Assembly: GCF_009857815.1 (NCBI RefSeq)
Contig: NZ_WVVW01000001.1
Span: 1,116,001 to 1,180,000, forward strand
Direction: 5' to 3'
Length of the DNA: 64,000 bases
Source of the DNA: Pseudomaricurvus sp. HS19
Lineage (GTDB): Bacteria; Pseudomonadota; Gammaproteobacteria; Pseudomonadales; Cellvibrionaceae
The notes under the pieces are model-generated. The model had not been told where the DNA came from. It did not search any database and worked only from the letters and a program-made list of their open reading frames with translations. Below are positions 28,147-38,223 of the stretch, in pieces. Every line of letters starts with the position of its first letter. Positions within the stretch are counted from its first letter, which is position 1. Made by a program: the position numbers and the translations under genes.

Positions 28147-29064
28147 ATGGATACCCAACACCTGAAAGCCTTTCTCACGGTAGCGCGCAGCGGCTCCTTC
28201 ACCACCGCTGCCCAGCAGCTCTACCTCACCCAGCCCGCCATCAGCAAACGCATCGCCGCGCTGGAAGAGCTGCTGGACTGCCGCCTGTTCGACCGGTTTG
28301 GCCGCAGTGTCACCCTGACTGAAGCGGGCAAGGCGCTGCTGCCGCGGGCAGAGCAGATCCTGCAATCCGTTGCCGACACCGAACTGGCACTGGCCAACCT
28401 CGCCGGTGAAGTCCGCGGGCCGCTGCGACTGGCGACCAGCCACCACATCGGCCTGCACCACCTGCCCCAAATCCTGCAGACTTTTACCCGCGCCCACCCA
28501 CAGGTACAGCTGGAGCTGGACTTTATCGATTCGGAACAGGCCTACGAGGCACTCCAGCGGGGGGATATCGAACTGGCCCTGGTCACCTTGCCGGACGAGG
28601 CCACCCGTGCCGCCATGAGCGGTGTGGAGGCACTTCCCCTGTGGCACGACCCGTTAAGCCTGGTAGTGGCACCAGATCACCCGCTGGCACTATCAGGTGC
28701 ATCGAGCCTGGCTCAACTGGCAAACTACCCCGCCATCCTGCCAGCTGCCCACACCTACACCTCACGCCGGGTGCAAGCGCTGTTCGAGTCCCATCACCTA
28801 ACCCTGAACACCACCATGGCAACCAACTACCTGGAGACCATCAAGATGATGGCCTCTATCGGTCTGGGCTGGAGTGCCCTGCCTGACACCATGCTCGGAT
28901 CATCAGACCCTGCGCTGGCCATCCTCGACATTGCAGGCGTACAACTGTCCCGAACCCTGGGCTGCGTCAGCCGCCCCGACCGCACCCTCAGCAATGCAGC
29001 ACGAGCCTTTCTGACAGACCTGCAAGCTACCCGCACCAGCAAATTCGCCACCGGCAAAAAGTAA
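28147..29064 (+). CDS. LysR-family regulator, probably of leuC
   Basis: 305-aa transcription factor. The N-terminal winged helix-turn-helix (FLTVARSGSFTTAAQQLYLTQ, then PAISKRIAALEELL) lies at about 6-65, and the effector-binding domain at about 90-290 contains GPLRLATSHHIGLHHLPQIL. The ATG at 28147 gives the usual MDTQHLKAFL start; the ATG at 28138 would add three residues and has no ribosome site. Divergent orientation from leuC, conserved in Pseudomonas, suggests control of leucine genes, likely by a pathway intermediate (inference). Confidence 0.9.
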   Translation: MDTQHLKAFLTVARSGSFTTAAQQLYLTQPAISKRIAALEELLDCRLFDRFGRSVTLTEAGKALLPRAEQILQSVADTELALANLAGEVRGPLRLATSHHIGLHHLPQILQTFTRAHPQVQLELDFIDSEQAYEALQRGDIELALVTLPDEATRAAMSGVEALPLWHDPLSLVVAPDHPLALSGASSLAQLANYPAILPAAHTYTSRRVQALFESHHLTLNTTMATNYLETIKMMASIGLGWSALPDTMLGSSDPALAILDIAGVQLSRTLGCVSRPDRTLSNAARAFLTDLQATRTSKFATGKK

Positions 29065-29140
29065 AACATGCGCCATGCGTCATAGAAGACAATCCACCAG
29101 CGGGTTAGTCTGCCGCGCAGCTTAAGTACTTCTGACAACC

Positions 29141-29177
29141 CTGAATCACAAAAAACAGCCTGAACCACAAAAAACAG
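29141..29177. repeat. 18-nt direct repeat before outer-membrane protein gene
   Basis: Two copies with the form CTGAAYCACAAAAAACAG, starting 19 nt apart with one mismatch, directly upstream of the ribosome site of the gene at 29189. Confidence 0.8.
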
Positions 29178-29188
29178 AGAGAAAGACC

Positions 29189-29941
29189 ATGAATTCATTA
29201 CGTAAGCTCGCTGGCGCCACCACCCTTTGCCTGCTCGCCGGCAGCGCCTCCGCTGATACTGTGTTGGGCATCTATGCCGGTGCCGGAGTCTGGCAGGCCG
29301 ACCTGAGTGGTGACGTGGGCAATTCCCTGCTCGACGTCGATCAGTTGGGCCTGGACGATGACAACGCCAACTTTGTCTACATCGCCCTGGAGCATCCGAT
29401 CCCCGTGATCCCCAACCTGCGTCTGCAGCAGACGCGACTGGACACCAGTGGCACCGGCGAACTGGGGGCCGACTTTACCCTGGATGACGTGGCCTTCAGT
29501 GGAGGTACCGATGTACACAGCGAGCTGCAACTGGATCACACCGATGTAGTGCTCTACTACGAGCTGCTGGATAACTGGGTCAACCTGGACCTGGGCCTGA
29601 ATGTGCGCAACTGGGATGGTGAACTCACTGTGATGGGTGGCGGCGAGAAAGAGTCCGTGGAACTCTCCGGCTGGCTGCCCATGCTCTACGCCAAGGCCCA
29701 GTTCGATCTGCCCACCACCGGCTGGTCACTGGCCGCCGAAGCCAGTGGTATCAGCTACAGCGGTGACGGCCTGCTGGACTATACTGTCAAGATTGCCTAC
29801 GAATCAGACCTGATTCCCTTCCTGGGGCTGGGCCTGGAAGCAGGCTACCGCAGCATGACCCTGGACCTGGAAGAGCTGGACGATTTGCGTACCGACCTCG
29901 AGATTAAGGGCCCTTACGCCGCTGTGACCATGCACTTCTGA
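29189..29941 (+). CDS. TIGR04219-type outer membrane beta-barrel protein
   Basis: 250-aa predicted outer-membrane barrel. Signal peptide 1-22 (LAGATTLCLLAGSASA). The mature part alternates hydrophobic and polar residues in strands, opens DTVLGIYAGAGVWQADLSGD and ends in aromatic Phe (YAAVTMHF), the BAM recognition signature. The spacing of LDHTDVVLYYELLDNWVNLDLGL matches the family as I know it. Role unknown. It is monocistronic, convergent with the MFS gene. Confidence 0.85.
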   Translation: MNSLRKLAGATTLCLLAGSASADTVLGIYAGAGVWQADLSGDVGNSLLDVDQLGLDDDNANFVYIALEHPIPVIPNLRLQQTRLDTSGTGELGADFTLDDVAFSGGTDVHSELQLDHTDVVLYYELLDNWVNLDLGLNVRNWDGELTVMGGGEKESVELSGWLPMLYAKAQFDLPTTGWSLAAEASGISYSGDGLLDYTVKIAYESDLIPFLGLGLEAGYRSMTLDLEELDDLRTDLEIKGPYAAVTMHF

Positions 29942-29967
29942 TGGCCTGAAAGTTGATAGACTAAAGG

Positions 29968-31176
29968 CTATCCCTGCTGCGGCTGGGCCTCGGGCCCGGC
30001 CACAGCCTGCTTCCCTTCCTGCGGTTCCTGAGGCTCCTGCCGGACGCCCAGCCACACCCACAACGTAGCTCCTGCCGCCGCTACCGCGCTAATGGCAAAT
30101 GCCAGCACCGGGCTGTGCTCCCACACCGCACCACTCACCAGCGCCCCCAGGCCACCGCCAGCTCCAAAACAGAGTGCCGAATAGAGAGCCTGCCCCTGCC
30201 CCTGCACCCGCCCCGGGAAGAAGCGCCGTACCCACTCAATGGAGACTGCATGTACCGCGCCAAAGGAAAAAGCGTGCAGCAGCTGCGTGACCACCAGCAA
30301 CCACAGCAGATCCGCGTAGCAGCCCGTCAGCCACCAGCGTACCGCTGTCACTGCCAGGGCAAAGATCATCACCCGCCGCAGCCCAAAGCGCTGCAGCACC
30401 CGGTGCACCACCAGGAAAAAGACGATCTCCGCCAACACCCCCAGCGCCCACAGGCTGCCAATGGTAAAGCGCGGGTAGCCCAGCGCCTCAAGATAGACGC
30501 TGTAAAAGGTGTAGAAACTGCCAAAGCTGAATTGCAGCAATACGCCCGAGGCAAGGAAGCTCACCACCGGCCAGCGCCAGAGGTAACGACTGAACGGCTG
30601 CCTGACCTCCCGCGAGCTGTCCGCAGCGGGCGGCTGGTACACCAGCAGGGTCATCAGCCAGATAAGCGCCAGGAACAGCCACAGCATCAACGGGAACAGC
30701 CCCATGCCGGCGCGCTCAAACAACCACCCCAAACCCAGTACCGCGACGATAAAACCCACCGAGCCCCAGAGGCGGATGCGGCTGTAAAAATGGGTATGGC
30801 CATGCAGGTGGTTAAGGGTGATCACTTCAAACTGCGCCAGCACCGCGTTCCAGAAAAAGCTGAACAGCGCCACTACGGCGGCCACACTCCAGAAGCTCTG
30901 CTGCCAGAAGATAGCGCCAAAGGTGAGGCAGGCGAGTAAGGCACCAGTGCGGATCACCATCAGACGACGGCCGCTAACATCGCTGAGCCAGCCCCACACA
31001 TTGGGGGCGATCACGCGGGTCACCATCAGCACAGCCGTGAGAGCGCCGATCTCAGCCGGGGTAAATTGCAGGTGCTGCAGGTAGAGGCCGAAGAATGGGG
31101 AGAGCGTCCCCACCACGGCAAAATAGAAGAAGTAAAAGCCCGACAGGCGCCAATAGGGAATCTCTCGCCAGATCAT
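29968..31176 (-). CDS. MFS permease, phenylpropionate-transporter (HcaT) type
   Basis: 402-aa, 12-TM major-facilitator protein. The family start IPYWRLSGFYFFYFAVVGTL, GLYLQHLQFTPAEIGAL and PNVWGWLSDVSGRRL (loop 2-3 motif) place it with HcaT/PPP-type permeases. The C-terminus is cytoplasmic and Gln/Glu/Pro rich. The ATG at 31176 was preferred to 31248 because the conserved N-terminus begins there. It starts 25 nt after the aroC stop on the same strand. The substrate cannot be read from sequence. Confidence 0.85.
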   Translation of the reverse strand: MIWREIPYWRLSGFYFFYFAVVGTLSPFFGLYLQHLQFTPAEIGALTAVLMVTRVIAPNVWGWLSDVSGRRLMVIRTGALLACLTFGAIFWQQSFWSVAAVVALFSFFWNAVLAQFEVITLNHLHGHTHFYSRIRLWGSVGFIVAVLGLGWLFERAGMGLFPLMLWLFLALIWLMTLLVYQPPAADSSREVRQPFSRYLWRWPVVSFLASGVLLQFSFGSFYTFYSVYLEALGYPRFTIGSLWALGVLAEIVFFLVVHRVLQRFGLRRVMIFALAVTAVRWWLTGCYADLLWLLVVTQLLHAFSFGAVHAVSIEWVRRFFPGRVQGQGQALYSALCFGAGGGLGALVSGAVWEHSPVLAFAISAVAAAGATLWVWLGVRQEPQEPQEGKQAVAGPEAQPQQG

Positions 31177-31201
31177 CACTCTACCGGCTGCCGGGTGGGG
31201 A

Positions 31202-32308
31202 TCAGGCTTGAGGTGCCTGTGGCGGAATAACCGCAATATTGTGCTCAATACCGCCGTTCTGGCCGCGGTGACGCAGCAGGTGATCCATCAGCACCATGGC
31301 CATCATCGCCTCAGCAATAGGCGTGGCCCGGATACCGACGCAGGGGTCGTGACGGCCCTTGGTCACCACCTCAACCGCCTCACCCTGCACATTCACGCTG
31401 CGGCCAGGCAGGTGCAGGCTGGAGGTGGGCTTGAGTGCAATGCTGGCCACAATGTCCTGACCGGTGGAGATACCACCGAGGATGCCGCCGGCATGGTTGG
31501 AGAGAAAGCCCTCCGGCAGGATTTCGTCGCGGTGCTCGGTACCCTTCTGCTCAACGCAGTCAAAGCCGGCACCGATCTCTACGCCTTTCACGGCGTTGAT
31601 GCTCATCAGCGCGTGGGCCAGGTCCGCATCCAGGCGATCAAAAATGGGCTCACCCAGGCCGGGTGGCAGGCCGGTGGCCACCACGGTGATCTTGGCACCG
31701 ATGGAGTTGCCCTCTTTGTTAAGCGCCTGCATGTAGGCTTCCATCTCCGGCACTTTGCTGGCGTCGGGAGAGAAGAACGGGTTCTGGTCCACCTGACTCC
31801 AATCGACAGTATCAATTTTGATGGGGCCCAGCTGGGACAGGTAACCCTTTACCTCAACCCCCAGGGTCGCCTGCAGGTACTTCTTGGCAATGGCACCGGC
31901 AGCAACACGCATGGCGGTCTCGCGGGCGGAGGAGCGACCGCCACCGCGGTAATCCCGTACACCGTACTTCTGCATGTAGGTGTAGTCGGCGTGGGCCGGA
32001 CGATAGAGGTCCTTGATGTTGGAATAATCCTTGGAGCGCTGGTCGGTGTTTTCAATCAGCAGGCCAATGGGAGTTCCCGTGGTCTTGCCCTCGAAAACAC
32101 CGGAAAGAATCTTCACCTGGTCGTCTTCGCGACGCTGGGTGGTGTAGCGCGACTGACCGGGCTTGCGACGATCCAGGTCGTGCTGCAGGTCCTCTTCCGT
32201 CAGCGGCAGCCCGGGCGGGCAGCCGTCGACGATACAGCCGAGCGCCAGACCGTGACTCTCACCGAATGTGGTTACGGTAAACAGTTTGCCAAAGGTATTA
32301 CCAGACAT
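31202..32308 (-). CDS. aroC: Chorismate synthase
   Basis: FMN-dependent last step of the shikimate pathway, feeding Trp, Tyr, Phe and folate. 368 aa. All three family signatures are seen: [18 protein letters not shown], a central [16 protein letters not shown], and [17 protein letters not shown] near the C-terminus. It lies between prmB and the MFS gene in the order prmB-aroC, which is typical of gammaproteobacteria. Confidence 0.98.
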   Translation of the reverse strand: MSGNTFGKLFTVTTFGESHGLALGCIVDGCPPGLPLTEEDLQHDLDRRKPGQSRYTTQRREDDQVKILSGVFEGKTTGTPIGLLIENTDQRSKDYSNIKDLYRPAHADYTYMQKYGVRDYRGGGRSSARETAMRVAAGAIAKKYLQATLGVEVKGYLSQLGPIKIDTVDWSQVDQNPFFSPDASKVPEMEAYMQALNKEGNSIGAKITVVATGLPPGLGEPIFDRLDADLAHALMSINAVKGVEIGAGFDCVEQKGTEHRDEILPEGFLSNHAGGILGGISTGQDIVASIALKPTSSLHLPGRSVNVQGEAVEVVTKGRHDPCVGIRATPIAEAMMAMVLMDHLLRHRGQNGGIEHNIAVIPPQAPQA

Positions 32309-32405
32309 GGATCTTCTCTTTGCTCCGGCAATCGCCTACAGCGACAGCCGGGTGGATAAAAACAGAATGCAGTCAAAAATGACAATGGCGGCGATTATAC
32401 GCACT

Positions 32406-33323
32406 TTATTGCAAATCTTCTCGCTGCAGCCGCAGCTGCTCCTCGGTCAGCACAAACACACCGTGACCACCGCTCTCAAACTCCAGCCAGGTAAAGCCCA
32501 AATCCGGGAACGCAGCCTCCAGCGCCGGCCAGCTGTTGCCCACCTCCACCACCAGCACACCGCCGGGATTGAGGTGGTCGGCGGCCTCACGCAACAGGCG
32601 ACGGGTGAAATCAAGACCATCTTCGCCGCTGCCCAGCGCCAGCGCTGGCTCGGTGTGAAACTCCGCCGGCATCGCCGCCAGGTCCTCGGCGTTGACGTAA
32701 GGGGGGTTGCTGACAATCAGGTCAAAGCGTTCCCCCTGCAGATTGGCAAACAGGTCCGACTCCACGGCACTCACCTGGTCCTGCAAACGGTGCAGGGTGA
32801 TGTTCTGCTCTGCCACCGCAATGGCTTCGGGTGAGATATCACTCAGCACCACTTCGGCATCGGTAAAGGTCGCCGCACAGGCGATACCGATACAACCGCT
32901 GCCAGTGCAGAGATCAAGGATGCGCAGCGGGTACTGCTGCAACCAGGGCTGGAACTCCTGGGCGATGGTTTCCGCCAGTGGAGAACGGGGCACCAGCACA
33001 TGTTCATTGACGATAAACTCCAGCCCGGCAAAGGCGGCACGGCCGGTAATATAGGCGGCGGGCACCCGCTCGCGGATGCGGCGCTCGATCACCTCCACCA
33101 GGCGACGTCGCTCCGACGGCGTCAGGCGGGCATTGAGCAGGTCCGGGGAGCTCTCCCACGGCAGATGCAATGACGGCATCACCAGCAGCACCGCCTCATC
33201 CCAGGCATTGTCAGCACCGTGGCCGTAGAACAGGCCCTCCTCCTGGAAGCGACTGGTGGCCCAGCGCAGGTAATCCCGTAAGGTGTGGAGTTCCGCTACG
33301 ATCACATTGACACTGTCGCTCAC
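32406..33323 (-). CDS. prmB: Ribosomal protein uL3 glutamine methyltransferase
   Basis: SAM-dependent methylation of a glutamine in ribosomal protein L3. 305 aa from a GTG at 33323, with GAGG 8 nt upstream. SAM loop [15 protein letters not shown], acidic residue in [10 protein letters not shown], and the catalytic NPPY motif in [19 protein letters not shown]. The N-terminal helical domain (1-100) recognises substrate. It precedes aroC, as in E. coli. Confidence 0.95.
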   Translation of the reverse strand: MSDSVNVIVAELHTLRDYLRWATSRFQEEGLFYGHGADNAWDEAVLLVMPSLHLPWESSPDLLNARLTPSERRRLVEVIERRIRERVPAAYITGRAAFAGLEFIVNEHVLVPRSPLAETIAQEFQPWLQQYPLRILDLCTGSGCIGIACAATFTDAEVVLSDISPEAIAVAEQNITLHRLQDQVSAVESDLFANLQGERFDLIVSNPPYVNAEDLAAMPAEFHTEPALALGSGEDGLDFTRRLLREAADHLNPGGVLVVEVGNSWPALEAAFPDLGFTWLEFESGGHGVFVLTEEQLRLQREDLQ

Positions 33324-33662
33324 ACTGTTTTCCTCTGCCAGATCCGGATGATGGCCGCTGCGACACCCGGTCAAGTGCGGCCACAATCCCGGCTGCGCCA
33401 GGTATCTGCCGGCGGCCGGGAGCGCAGAGTCTACCGCTTTCCGCCGAAATCACCAGCCCCTTCGGGGCGCCCTGTGGAGGGCAAAAAAGCTTTACCCGAC
33501 CCCGACCATCGCTTAGGCTACCCCCCCTCAGGGGACCAGACACCCCATGCTGCCCTGCTTCAGCGTCTTTAGCATGTTGAACAACGCGGCTTATACTGGA
33601 TTATGCCAATCCGTACTTCCTGTCCAACCCGTGCTGGTCGTCCACACATCCAAGGAATTCTC
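33324..33662. other. Intergenic region between divergent prmB and folE
   Basis: 339 nt with no supported gene. A short hairpin GCCCC-TTC-GGGGC is at 33456-33468 and a TATACT element that could be the folE -10 is at 33592-33597. Nothing else is recognised. Confidence 0.5.
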
Positions 33663-34202
33663 ATGAAAGAGCACTATGCTGAAATTCTTCGCGCGATCGG
33701 CGAAGACCTCAACCGCCCCGGTCTGAAAGACACCCCGGCCCGCGCGGCCAAAGCCATGGAATTTCTCACCCGCGGTTACAACCAAACCATCGATGAAGTC
33801 GTCAACGATGCGCTGTTTCCGTCTGACTCCAGTGAGATGATCATCGTCAAGGACATTGAGCTCTACTCCATGTGCGAGCACCACCTGCTGCCGTTTATCG
33901 GCAAGGCCCACGTAGCCTACATTCCCACCGGCAAAGTCGTGGGCCTGTCCAAGGTTGCCCGTATTGTGGATATGTTTGCCCGTCGCCTGCAGATTCAGGA
34001 GCAGCTGACCGTGCAGATCGCCGAGACCGTCAAGCAGGTCACCGGCGCCGAAGGTGTTGGCGTTATTATTGAAGCCAAACACATGTGCATGATGATGCGC
34101 GGCGTTGAAAAGCAGAACTCGGTTATGAAAACCTCGGCCATGCTCGGTACTTTCCGGGACAACCAGGCCACCCGCACCGAGTTTTTGTCACTGATCCGCT
34201 GA
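33663..34202 (+). CDS. folE: GTP cyclohydrolase I
   Basis: Converts GTP to 7,8-dihydroneopterin triphosphate, first step of folate synthesis. 179 aa from the ATG at 33663 after AAGGAA. Zinc and active-site motifs are [20 protein letters not shown], then [20 protein letters not shown], and the third zinc Cys in [16 protein letters not shown]. It is complete and somewhat shorter at the N-terminus than E. coli FolE. Monocistronic. Confidence 0.97.
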   Translation: MKEHYAEILRAIGEDLNRPGLKDTPARAAKAMEFLTRGYNQTIDEVVNDALFPSDSSEMIIVKDIELYSMCEHHLLPFIGKAHVAYIPTGKVVGLSKVARIVDMFARRLQIQEQLTVQIAETVKQVTGAEGVGVIIEAKHMCMMMRGVEKQNSVMKTSAMLGTFRDNQATRTEFLSLIR

Positions 34203-34344
34203 TCCATTGGTGACACCCCGGCGGGCCTGCTACGCACAGTGCCCGCCCTCGCTTCTGCCCCTCAAGGCAACTCCCCCGCAATCCTCCGCTTACATTTTCC
34301 CTGGCACGGGCAACAGGTGTCCCCTGCCACCTGCGTTCCCGCGG

Positions 34345-35235
34345 TTACGGACGGATGCGGGTCAGGTAAACCGCCTGCTTCTGCTTGCCTCGCAGCAAGT
34401 CCGGCAACACCCCTCCCAGACCAAACAGTTGTAGCCGATCTGCAGCTACCCCCTGGGAAACAAGTTGCGCGGAGACCTCTTCAGCCCGTGCCCTGGAGCG
34501 CTCCAGCTGCTGTGACAGCGGAGCCTCCTCGCTGTCGACACCAACAACGGCCAGGTGCCAACCCGGCTTGCGCGACATCAGCGTCGCGACAATTTTCAGC
34601 TGCTCCGCCAGTTGCTCACCCTCCGGCAACAGAAACGAGTGGCCCTGCTGCAGCTGCGCCTCTACCACCTCCGCGGAACTGATCAGCCCCAGACGCTCCG
34701 GGCTGCGGATAACGTCCAGGTGCACATAGTTGCGCCGATTGCCGCGCTGCACTGCGTAGAGAGCGACGTAATTCTGCATTTCACCCTGCTCGTCCTGCAG
34801 CGTAAAGGCGGCGTAACTCTGGTACTGGTCGAGGCCGTAGAGCTGCTTCACCATAAAGCGGCTGTTGGCCCAGGCATTGGAACTGCCGCAACGAAAGGCA
34901 TCACAGCGGTAGAGCTCCTGCGCACCCTGCTGCAACAACTGCTTGCGGTAGTACTCGAACACCTCCTGGTAGCCGTAATGGCCCTCGACCTGATAGCTGT
35001 GGCGCTCCAGCTCGCCGGTGAGTCGATACTCCTTGTCCGCCACCCACTGGCCGTTAATCTTCTTCAGTCCACCAAGGGTAAACGGATAGTCATCCACCGC
35101 CCGCTGCTCTTCCACCAGCGACTGCAAGTGGGGGAACGGCGCCACCGGCAGCGCCTGCAAGGGCGCAGCAACAACGAGCATTGCCCCGCCCCAGAGCAGT
35201 CGCTGGCAGATGCGTCTGAAAGCCTGTTTTACCAT
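34345..35235 (-). CDS. DUF4892 family exported protein with OmpA-like C-terminal part
   Basis: 296 aa. Signal peptide about 1-28 (LLWGGAMLVVAAPLQA). The middle matches DUF4892 (YPFTLGGLKKINGQW, CDAFRCGSSNAWANSRF with two Cys). The C-terminal 100 residues resemble OmpA-type peptidoglycan-binding domains (WHLAVVGVDSEEAPLSQQLE, then RSRARAEEVSAQLVSQGV). The ATG at 35235 follows AGAGGGAGAG, one base after the hydrolase stop, so translation is coupled. Likely a periplasmic, wall-associated protein; role unknown. Confidence 0.82.
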   Translation of the reverse strand: MVKQAFRRICQRLLWGGAMLVVAAPLQALPVAPFPHLQSLVEEQRAVDDYPFTLGGLKKINGQWVADKEYRLTGELERHSYQVEGHYGYQEVFEYYRKQLLQQGAQELYRCDAFRCGSSNAWANSRFMVKQLYGLDQYQSYAAFTLQDEQGEMQNYVALYAVQRGNRRNYVHLDVIRSPERLGLISSAEVVEAQLQQGHSFLLPEGEQLAEQLKIVATLMSRKPGWHLAVVGVDSEEAPLSQQLERSRARAEEVSAQLVSQGVAADRLQLFGLGGVLPDLLRGKQKQAVYLTRIRP

Positions 35236-35236
35236 G

Positions 35237-36166
35237 TCACTCTCCCTCTGCGGGCGTTTGTACGTTGCTGTGATCAGCACTCACTGACGCCTCGTTGTTG
35301 TCCATATTAACGCTGCTGGCGAAGAAACGGTTCAGTTCAGCGGCGATATCCCCTGCCTGCTCTTCCATATGGCAGTGATGCCCCCCGGCGATGTCATGGG
35401 TCTGGCAGTTTTCCCCAATCATGGCGCTGGCGTCGCTTCCGGACAGCGCACCCCGGGTGGCGCGAAACAGGCTCAACGGCGCCTGGACCCGCCCGGCAAA
35501 AGCCTGCAGGTGTTCCTGCGACAAGCGCACCGCTGACGCCGCCCGCAGCAAAGGATCGGCGCTCCAGCGATAGCCGCCGTCTACCGCATCGGTACCACGG
35601 GCTATCAACGCCTCGGCTGAGGCACGTGAGAGCGTCCAGACCCCCTCCATACGAGTCCTGATCATCTCTTCACGGGTCTCGTAGAGAGGCCAGCGCCGCC
35701 GGCGCCGGCAATCGCGGATGGAACGCGCCAACTGTTCCGGCGCTTCCTCTGCCGCCACAGGCTGGGGAAAGATGCCATCCAGCAACGCCAGGTGGGTAAT
35801 GCGTTCCGGGAAGGTGCCCGCACACAGCATCGAAATAATGGCGCCCCGGGAGTGCCCCAGCAACGCAAACCGGCGCCACCCAAGCTGATCCGCCACGGCA
35901 AATACTTCACCCACATCCGGCCAGATATTGTAGGGCTGCAGATCGCTGCGGTGCTGGCTGCGACCATGACCCGCCATATCCAGAGCCACCACCCGGCAAC
36001 CGGTCAGCAACGGTGCCAGACGATAGAAGCTGGCGCTGTTGTCCAGCCACCCGTGCAGGGCCAGTACCGGCAATCCATCCGGCGGGCCCCATACCTGGGC
36101 GGTCAGGGTAAGGTTGGGTAATTCGAAGGTGAGCTGTGACGGGACTGGGGTATTGCTATCGGTCAT
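35237..36166 (-). CDS. Alpha/beta-fold hydrolase
   Basis: 309-aa serine hydrolase. Nucleophile elbow LLGHSRGAIISML (Ser in GHSRG), oxyanion region LHGWLDNSASFYRLAPLL, and catalytic His in HDIAGGHHCHMEEQAGDIAA. The lid (about 140-215) is Arg-rich. The substrate is unknown; it is probably an esterase of small acyl compounds. The gene directly precedes and is coupled to the DUF4892 gene, a pairing seen in related genomes. Confidence 0.9.
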   Translation of the reverse strand: MTDSNTPVPSQLTFELPNLTLTAQVWGPPDGLPVLALHGWLDNSASFYRLAPLLTGCRVVALDMAGHGRSQHRSDLQPYNIWPDVGEVFAVADQLGWRRFALLGHSRGAIISMLCAGTFPERITHLALLDGIFPQPVAAEEAPEQLARSIRDCRRRRRWPLYETREEMIRTRMEGVWTLSRASAEALIARGTDAVDGGYRWSADPLLRAASAVRLSQEHLQAFAGRVQAPLSLFRATRGALSGSDASAMIGENCQTHDIAGGHHCHMEEQAGDIAAELNRFFASSVNMDNNEASVSADHSNVQTPAEGE

Positions 36167-36232
36167 TATTCAGCCGGTAGCCCGCAAGGCTATCAGTGTG
36201 TAGGTGGAAAGCGGTTACGGTCAGGCAAGCCA

Positions 36233-36694
36233 TCAGGGCTGACGCAGCCAGAGCAGGTCCGCACAGCCGCCGGCAACCACATCGGTTCGCAGCGCCGCCA
36301 GGGCACTGGTACCCATGACCTGTTGCCCACGAGGTAACCCGCAGAGCCAGTCCAGTAAGCCACCTACCAGCGGTTGGTGGCTCACCAGTAACAGCACGTC
36401 GTGTTCCGGGCTCTCGCTCCACAGCTCCGCAACAGTGGCCCGATTTGAGTCAGGGGTGAGTCGAGCATCGGTCAGAACCGGCAGCTGCAGGACATGGGCC
36501 GCAAGTTCCGCAGTCTGCTGCGCACGTACATAGGGACTGGCTACGATACGCGTCACCTGGCGCAGCTCAGGCAGACTCTGTTGCAGTATGGCTTCGGTCT
36601 GGGCACGACCACGATCGGTAAGTCGACGCTCGGCGTCGGTACTGGCAAAGGACTCGGCTTCACCGTGCCGCAGGATAAACAGCTGTCGGGCCAT
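36233..36694 (-). CDS. sixA: Phosphohistidine phosphatase SixA
   Basis: 153-aa histidine phosphatase. The phosphate-accepting His is in LFILRHGEAESFAS. The second pocket is VLLLVSHQPLVGGLLDWLCG, and the Arg in ASPYVRAQQTAELA completes it. E. coli SixA dephosphorylates the histidine-phosphotransfer domain of ArcB and NPr. It lies 14 nt after the DUF4389 gene stop region on the same strand, giving order gpsA-DUF4389-sixA. Confidence 0.92.
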   Translation of the reverse strand: MARQLFILRHGEAESFASTDAERRLTDRGRAQTEAILQQSLPELRQVTRIVASPYVRAQQTAELAAHVLQLPVLTDARLTPDSNRATVAELWSESPEHDVLLLVSHQPLVGGLLDWLCGLPRGQQVMGTSALAALRTDVVAGGCADLLWLRQP

Positions 36695-36708
36695 GTATCG
36701 CGCCTCCG

Positions 36709-36999
36709 CTAGTCGGTTTCCCCTTCCTCCGCAGGCCAGTCCTGAAAGGGATAAGGCTTGTCGTTACTGCCAAAACTCAGGAACTGCCAGCATTGGTAGA
36801 TGTAAGTGGCCAGTGAAGCCGCAAAACGGCGCAGGTTGTCATTGCGCTCACCGCTGATCGCCACAAAGATAAACTGCACCAGCACCACGAGCCACATCAG
36901 TGCTGCCGCCAGCTGTACAAACAGCCCCACAATCAGCATAAAAACAAAGCGCATCCACAGCTCGGGCGACAGCAGGTTGTGTTTGGTTTGATCGTCCAT
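36709..36999 (-). CDS. DUF4389 membrane protein
   Basis: 96 aa from the ATG at 36999, chosen because AAGGA lies 8 nt upstream; an ATG at 37008 abuts the same ribosome site. One long or two short hydrophobic segments (about 18-55, FVFMLIVGLFVQLAAALMWL) are followed by the family motif GERNDNLRRFAASLATYIYQ. Found in many gammaproteobacteria beside gpsA and sixA. Function unknown. Confidence 0.85.
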   Translation of the reverse strand: MDDQTKHNLLSPELWMRFVFMLIVGLFVQLAAALMWLVVLVQFIFVAISGERNDNLRRFAASLATYIYQCWQFLSFGSNDKPYPFQDWPAEEGETD

Positions 37000-37056
37000 T
37001 GATTCCATCCTTAAATTGCATCCGGGGTGCGACGCGATCGTGTGCACCCTGTGTGG

Positions 37057-38100
37057 TTAGTCATCCAGTTTACCGGAGTACTCTACATCGCTGTTGTGCT
37101 CGCCGGTCATCAGCTCCACAGCCACTTCCTGCAGCGGCTTGCCTTCAAACAGGATAGCGTACATGCCGGTAACCAGTGGCATATAGACGCCCAGCTCATC
37201 CGCCTTCTGCTTCACGATGCGCACGGTATTGACACCCTCCGCAACCTGGCCAATATCCTTCGCCGCCTGCTCTAGGGTCTTGCCGTTACCAATCGCCTGC
37301 CCGATACGGTAGTTGCGACTCAGGTCAGAGGTACAGGTCAGAATCAGGTCACCGACACCGGCCAGCCCCAGGAAGGTCATGGGATCCGCCCCCATCTGGC
37401 GGGCGAAACGGCCCATTTCGGCCAGACTGCGGGTGAGCAGCATGGCCTGGGTGTTATGACCTGCCCCAACGGCTGCGGCCAGGCCACAAACGATCGCGTA
37501 GATGTTTTTCAGTGCACCACCCAGCTCAACACCGTAGCGGTCGCGGTTGGCATAGACCCGGAAGGTGGGGGAATGCAGGATCTCCTGGATACAGTCGATC
37601 ACCTCTTCATTTTCGCTGGCGATCACCGAACCGGTCTGGTGGCGCTGGACAATCTCCTTGGCGAAGTTGGGGCCACTGAGTACACCAATACGCGCGCCGG
37701 GCAGCTCCTGCTCCAGAATCTGGCTCATCAGCGTAAAGCCTTCCGGCTCAATGCCCTTGGTGGTGCTGATCACCATCACTCCCGGCTTCAGTAATCCCGC
37801 CACCTGACGGGTAACCGCCCGGAAGGATGAGCTGGGAATGGAGATAAACACCACGTCCGCCGCCACAACGGCCTGTTGCAGGTCAGAGGTCAGGACCAGG
37901 TGATCGTCAAGGAGGTATCCGGGCAGGTACTCGGGGTTCTCACGGCTGGCCTGGCAGCGGGCTGCCCGCTCGGCATCCCGCATCCACAAATAGGTGGTAT
38001 GGCCGTTGGTGGCGATGATGTTGGCGATCGCGGTACCGAAACTGCCGCCGCCGAGGACGGCAATGGTTTTGTCACTGGACATGATAAATGCTTGGCTCAT
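37057..38100 (-). CDS. gpsA: Glycerol-3-phosphate dehydrogenase [NAD(P)+]
   Basis: Makes sn-glycerol 3-phosphate for phospholipid synthesis. 347 aa. Rossmann loop [17 protein letters not shown], catalytic Lys in [20 protein letters not shown], and C-terminal [26 protein letters not shown]. The start at 38100 has GGAG close by; an ATG at 38082 is a possible alternative nearer the family N-terminus. Confidence 0.97.
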   Translation of the reverse strand: MSQAFIMSSDKTIAVLGGGSFGTAIANIIATNGHTTYLWMRDAERAARCQASRENPEYLPGYLLDDHLVLTSDLQQAVVAADVVFISIPSSSFRAVTRQVAGLLKPGVMVISTTKGIEPEGFTLMSQILEQELPGARIGVLSGPNFAKEIVQRHQTGSVIASENEEVIDCIQEILHSPTFRVYANRDRYGVELGGALKNIYAIVCGLAAAVGAGHNTQAMLLTRSLAEMGRFARQMGADPMTFLGLAGVGDLILTCTSDLSRNYRIGQAIGNGKTLEQAAKDIGQVAEGVNTVRIVKQKADELGVYMPLVTGMYAILFEGKPLQEVAVELMTGEHNSDVEYSGKLDD

Positions 38101-38160
38101 TACTCCACAGCGGGAGCGGTTTGCGACATGTCACCATTATAGAGAGGCCCATGCGGCGAC

Positions 38161-38194
38161 ACAAAAGAAAAGCGGCCAGGGTTAGCTGGCCGCT
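38161..38194 (-). terminator. Rho-independent terminator after htpG
   Basis: Stem AGCGGCCAG/CTGGCCGCT with a 6-nt loop, followed on the minus strand by TTTCTTTTGT. Confidence 0.9.
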
Positions 38195-38223
38195 CTGTGG
38201 CTCGGATCAATCCGGGGCGGGAA

